A stretch of DNA of 64,000 bases from the NCBI GenBank assembly GCA_036785705.1, contig JAWUZG010000036.1, positions 15,929,501 through 15,993,500 on the forward strand, in the 5' to 3' direction. The position numbers were made by a program, and so were the translations under genes. Within the stretch, counting starts at the first letter, position 1; every line of letters starts with the position of its first letter. The stretch is from Acanthornis magna. Lineage: Eukaryota; Chordata; Aves; Passeriformes; Acanthizidae. The notes beneath the pieces were generated by a model, which saw nothing but the letters and a program-made list of their open reading frames with translations, had not been told where the DNA came from and did no database searches. This document shows, one piece after another, positions 62,519 to 64,000 of this stretch.

Positions 62519-63768
62519 TCAGCTCCCTTGACCTGCTGGCCACACTCTTCTGATGCACCCCAGGGTCTCACTGAGCCTGCTGGCCACAAGGACACACTGC
62601 TGGCTCATTGTCACCTTGTGATCCACCGAGACTCCCAGGTCCTTCTCCGCAGAGCTGCTCTTCAGTGGGGCAGCCCCAGCCTGTGCTGGTACTTGGGGCT
62701 GTTCCTCCCCAGGTGCAGGACCCTGCACTTGCCCTTGTTGAGCCTCATTAGGGTTCTCTCTGTCCAACTCTCCAGCCCACCAAGGTCCAGCCGAAAGGCA
62801 GCAGAGCCTCCAGGTGTATCAGCCACTGCCCCAGTTTGTATCATCAGCAAAGCTGCTGAGGGTACCTTGTATTCCTTCACCCAGGTCAGTGATGAACAAG
62901 TTGAGTGAGACTGGACCCACATTGATCCCCGGGGAACACCACTGACTGCAGGGCTCCAGCTGGATTCTGCTCCCCTGACCTGAGCTCTGCCATTCAGTCA
63001 GTCCTTGATCCACCTCACTGTCCATTCATCTAACCCACATTTCCTGAGCTTACCTGTGAGGATGTGATGGGAAGCAGTGTCAAAAGCCTTGCTGAAGGCA
63101 GACAACATCCACTGCTCTCCCTTCATCTACCCATCCTGTCATGGCATCACAGAAGGCTGTCAGATTGGCCAAGCATAATTTCTTCTTGGGGAATCCACGC
63201 TGACTATTCCTGATGACCTTCTTTTCCTCCACATGCTTGGTGATGACCTCCAGAGCAATCTGTTCCACCACCTTTCCGGGGATGGATGTGAGGCTGACTG
63301 GCTGGTAGTTTCCTGGATCCTCCTTCTCCTTGGCAACTGTGAAGATGAGAGTAACATTGGCTTTCCTCCAGTCACTGGGCCCTATTCCTGTTCTCTGTGA
63401 TTTTTCAAAGATGATGGAGAGTGGCTTAGCTACAGCATCTGCCATCTGATGAGATGCATCCGTGGGTGCATCTCATCAGGGCCTGTGGCTTTATGGCTGT
63501 TAAGTCTGCCTAGTCAATCTCTAACCAAACCCTCAATGACCAAGGGGAAGTCTTCCTTTTTCCAGTCTTCCTCTCTTACCTCTGAAGAACGGGTTTCCTG
63601 AGAGTCTTCCTCATCAATGATGACTGAGGCAAAGAAGGCATTCAGTAATGCTGCCTTTTCTGTGTCTTCTGTTACCAGGACATCCATCTGCTTCAGCAGT
63701 GGCCTAACATTTTTCCTAATCTTTTTGATGCTGATGTACTTGTAGCAGCCCTTCTTGTTGTGTGCTGG
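62519..63768 (-). pseudogene. CR1 reverse transcriptase remnant
   Basis: CR1 ORF2 encodes endonuclease plus reverse transcriptase for target-primed retrotransposition. From 5' to 3' on the minus strand: 63514-63771 carries 'NKKGCYKYIS' and 'AALLNAFFASV' of the region before the palm; 63080-63445 carries 'DWRKANVTLIF', 'DPGNYQPVSLTS' and 'MTGWVDEGRAVDVV'; 62819-63025 carries the catalytic 'FADDT' box (codons 62837-62851); 62662-62922 and 62519-62767 carry 'GKCRVLHLGR' and 'AEKDLGVSVDHKVTMSQQC' of the thumb side. These sit in shifted frames. A deletion at about 63085 removes the start of the FSKAFD motif and shifts the frame, and the sequence around 63446-63479 is rearranged. No active protein is possible. 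Confidence 0.93.
63446..63479. repeat. 13-bp perfect inverted repeat inside CR1
   Basis: CTGATGAGATGCA (63446-63458) and its exact complement TGCATCTCATCAG (63467-63479) flank an 8-nt spacer. The right arm is the usual CR1 sequence encoding 'PDEMHPR'. The left arm replaces what should be the following LREL-type codons and shifts the reading frame. The pattern suggests a templated (strand-switch) mutation rather than random change. Confidence 0.85.
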
Positions 63769-64000
63769 CACAGCACCAGAGCTGTGTCAGCCTCAGTTGT
63801 CAAGCACAAGCAGAGATCTGCCCATCTGTGGTCCAGGCTCTATCTATAGTTTGCCTTGGGGGATGTTTTGCTATGTAACTGCACATACAGCACTCTGTTT
63901 TCCTTGTCATGCCTGTGGCAGATGCAGTGGTATTTCCCATCAAAACAGGTCTTCCTATCTGCATTACACCATGCTGGGTTAGAGCCTCACAGCACACTTC
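63769..64000. other. Unassigned DNA beyond the CR1 5' truncation point
   Basis: CR1 similarity ends near 63768. The remaining 232 bp holds no recognisable gene or repeat; short frames on both strands overlap. Confidence 0.5.

Larger units (their letters stand above)
61993..63768 (-). mobile_element. CR1 LINE, 5' truncated, about 1.8 kb
   Basis: The longest element in the window, reading on the minus strand. Its 3' end lies at 61993 (plus strand CACAGAATCACAGAATTG, complement of two ATTCTGTG octamers), followed by 'GGAAGGGACTTCTGGAGATCATC' and 'CAGGTGGGTTTTGAATGTCTCCAGAGAGGGACA'. The 3' UTR and thumb-side coding sequence occupy 62000-62800, and reverse-transcriptase coding sequence extends to about 63768, where similarity stops at an 'NKKGCYKYIS' segment. 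The 5' half (ORF1, endonuclease) is missing, the normal outcome of incomplete reverse transcription. Conserved frame pieces lie in different frames, so the copy is dead. Confidence 0.96.

Noticed and set aside
1..64000. CRISPR arrays, bacterial operons or phage-like systems
   Set aside because: No regularly spaced repeats, no operon-like gene packing; the CR1 repeats and low coding density show vertebrate DNA.

Overview
The window reads as vertebrate, and specifically bird, nuclear DNA. The main reason is at least five, probably six, CR1 LINE fragments with the avian 3' signature (ATTCTATG/ATTCTGTG-type ends, 'GGAAGGGACC' and 'TTGGACTTGATGATC'-type tails). There is also an antisense interspersed repeat with 'TGCTCCAG..TGGG' units that I recognise from many bird genomes. 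The sequence is AT-leaning and CpG-poor, with long noncoding stretches. I cannot name the species; the repeat mix is compatible with a neoavian bird, but that is inference.

No host protein-coding gene can be called with confidence. The longest non-repeat open frames (about 150-180 codons) are about what chance gives for six frames over 64 kb, and none resembles a family I know. The only recognisable protein-coding material is a decayed CR1 reverse transcriptase on the minus strand near the right end. The window is best described as a gene desert or the inside of a very large intron. A few exon-like segments with good splice signals (8000-8043, 10654-10698, 50281-50335) are recorded at low confidence.

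Layout. 1-9 kb: unique AT-rich DNA interrupted by a 640-bp almost pure pyrimidine tract (2723-3362) and an AT-rich palindrome cluster (6606-6652). 8.5-9.1 kb: a TATA/CCAAT promoter-like block, possibly a solo LTR. 9-27 kb: mostly unassigned, with a CR1 fragment at 20.7 kb and a G/T-rich tract at 26.7 kb. 27.9-28.5 kb: plus-strand CR1. 31.9-32.1 kb: an old CR1 remnant. 34.5 kb: a cluster of octamer-like motifs. 39.86 kb: two back-to-back perfect hairpins. 43.3-43.9 kb: plus-strand CR1 of another subfamily. 47-53 kb: short tandem duplications, the LTR-like repeat at 49.2 kb and an A/C-rich tract at 51.8 kb. 55.7 kb: a C-tract with G-quadruplex potential on the other strand. 58.3 kb: CR1 3' end. 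59.2-59.8 kb: the best candidate conserved noncoding block, followed by an RFX-type X-box. 62.0-63.8 kb: the longest CR1, 5' truncated and frameshifted.

I found no CRISPR array, operon, bacterial-type system, tRNA or rRNA gene. The most interesting items are structural: the triplex-prone tract, the paired hairpins, the templated-looking inverted repeat inside CR1, and the two G/T tracts. Two stretches that look regulatory are also worth checking. Nothing here supports a new multi-gene system.
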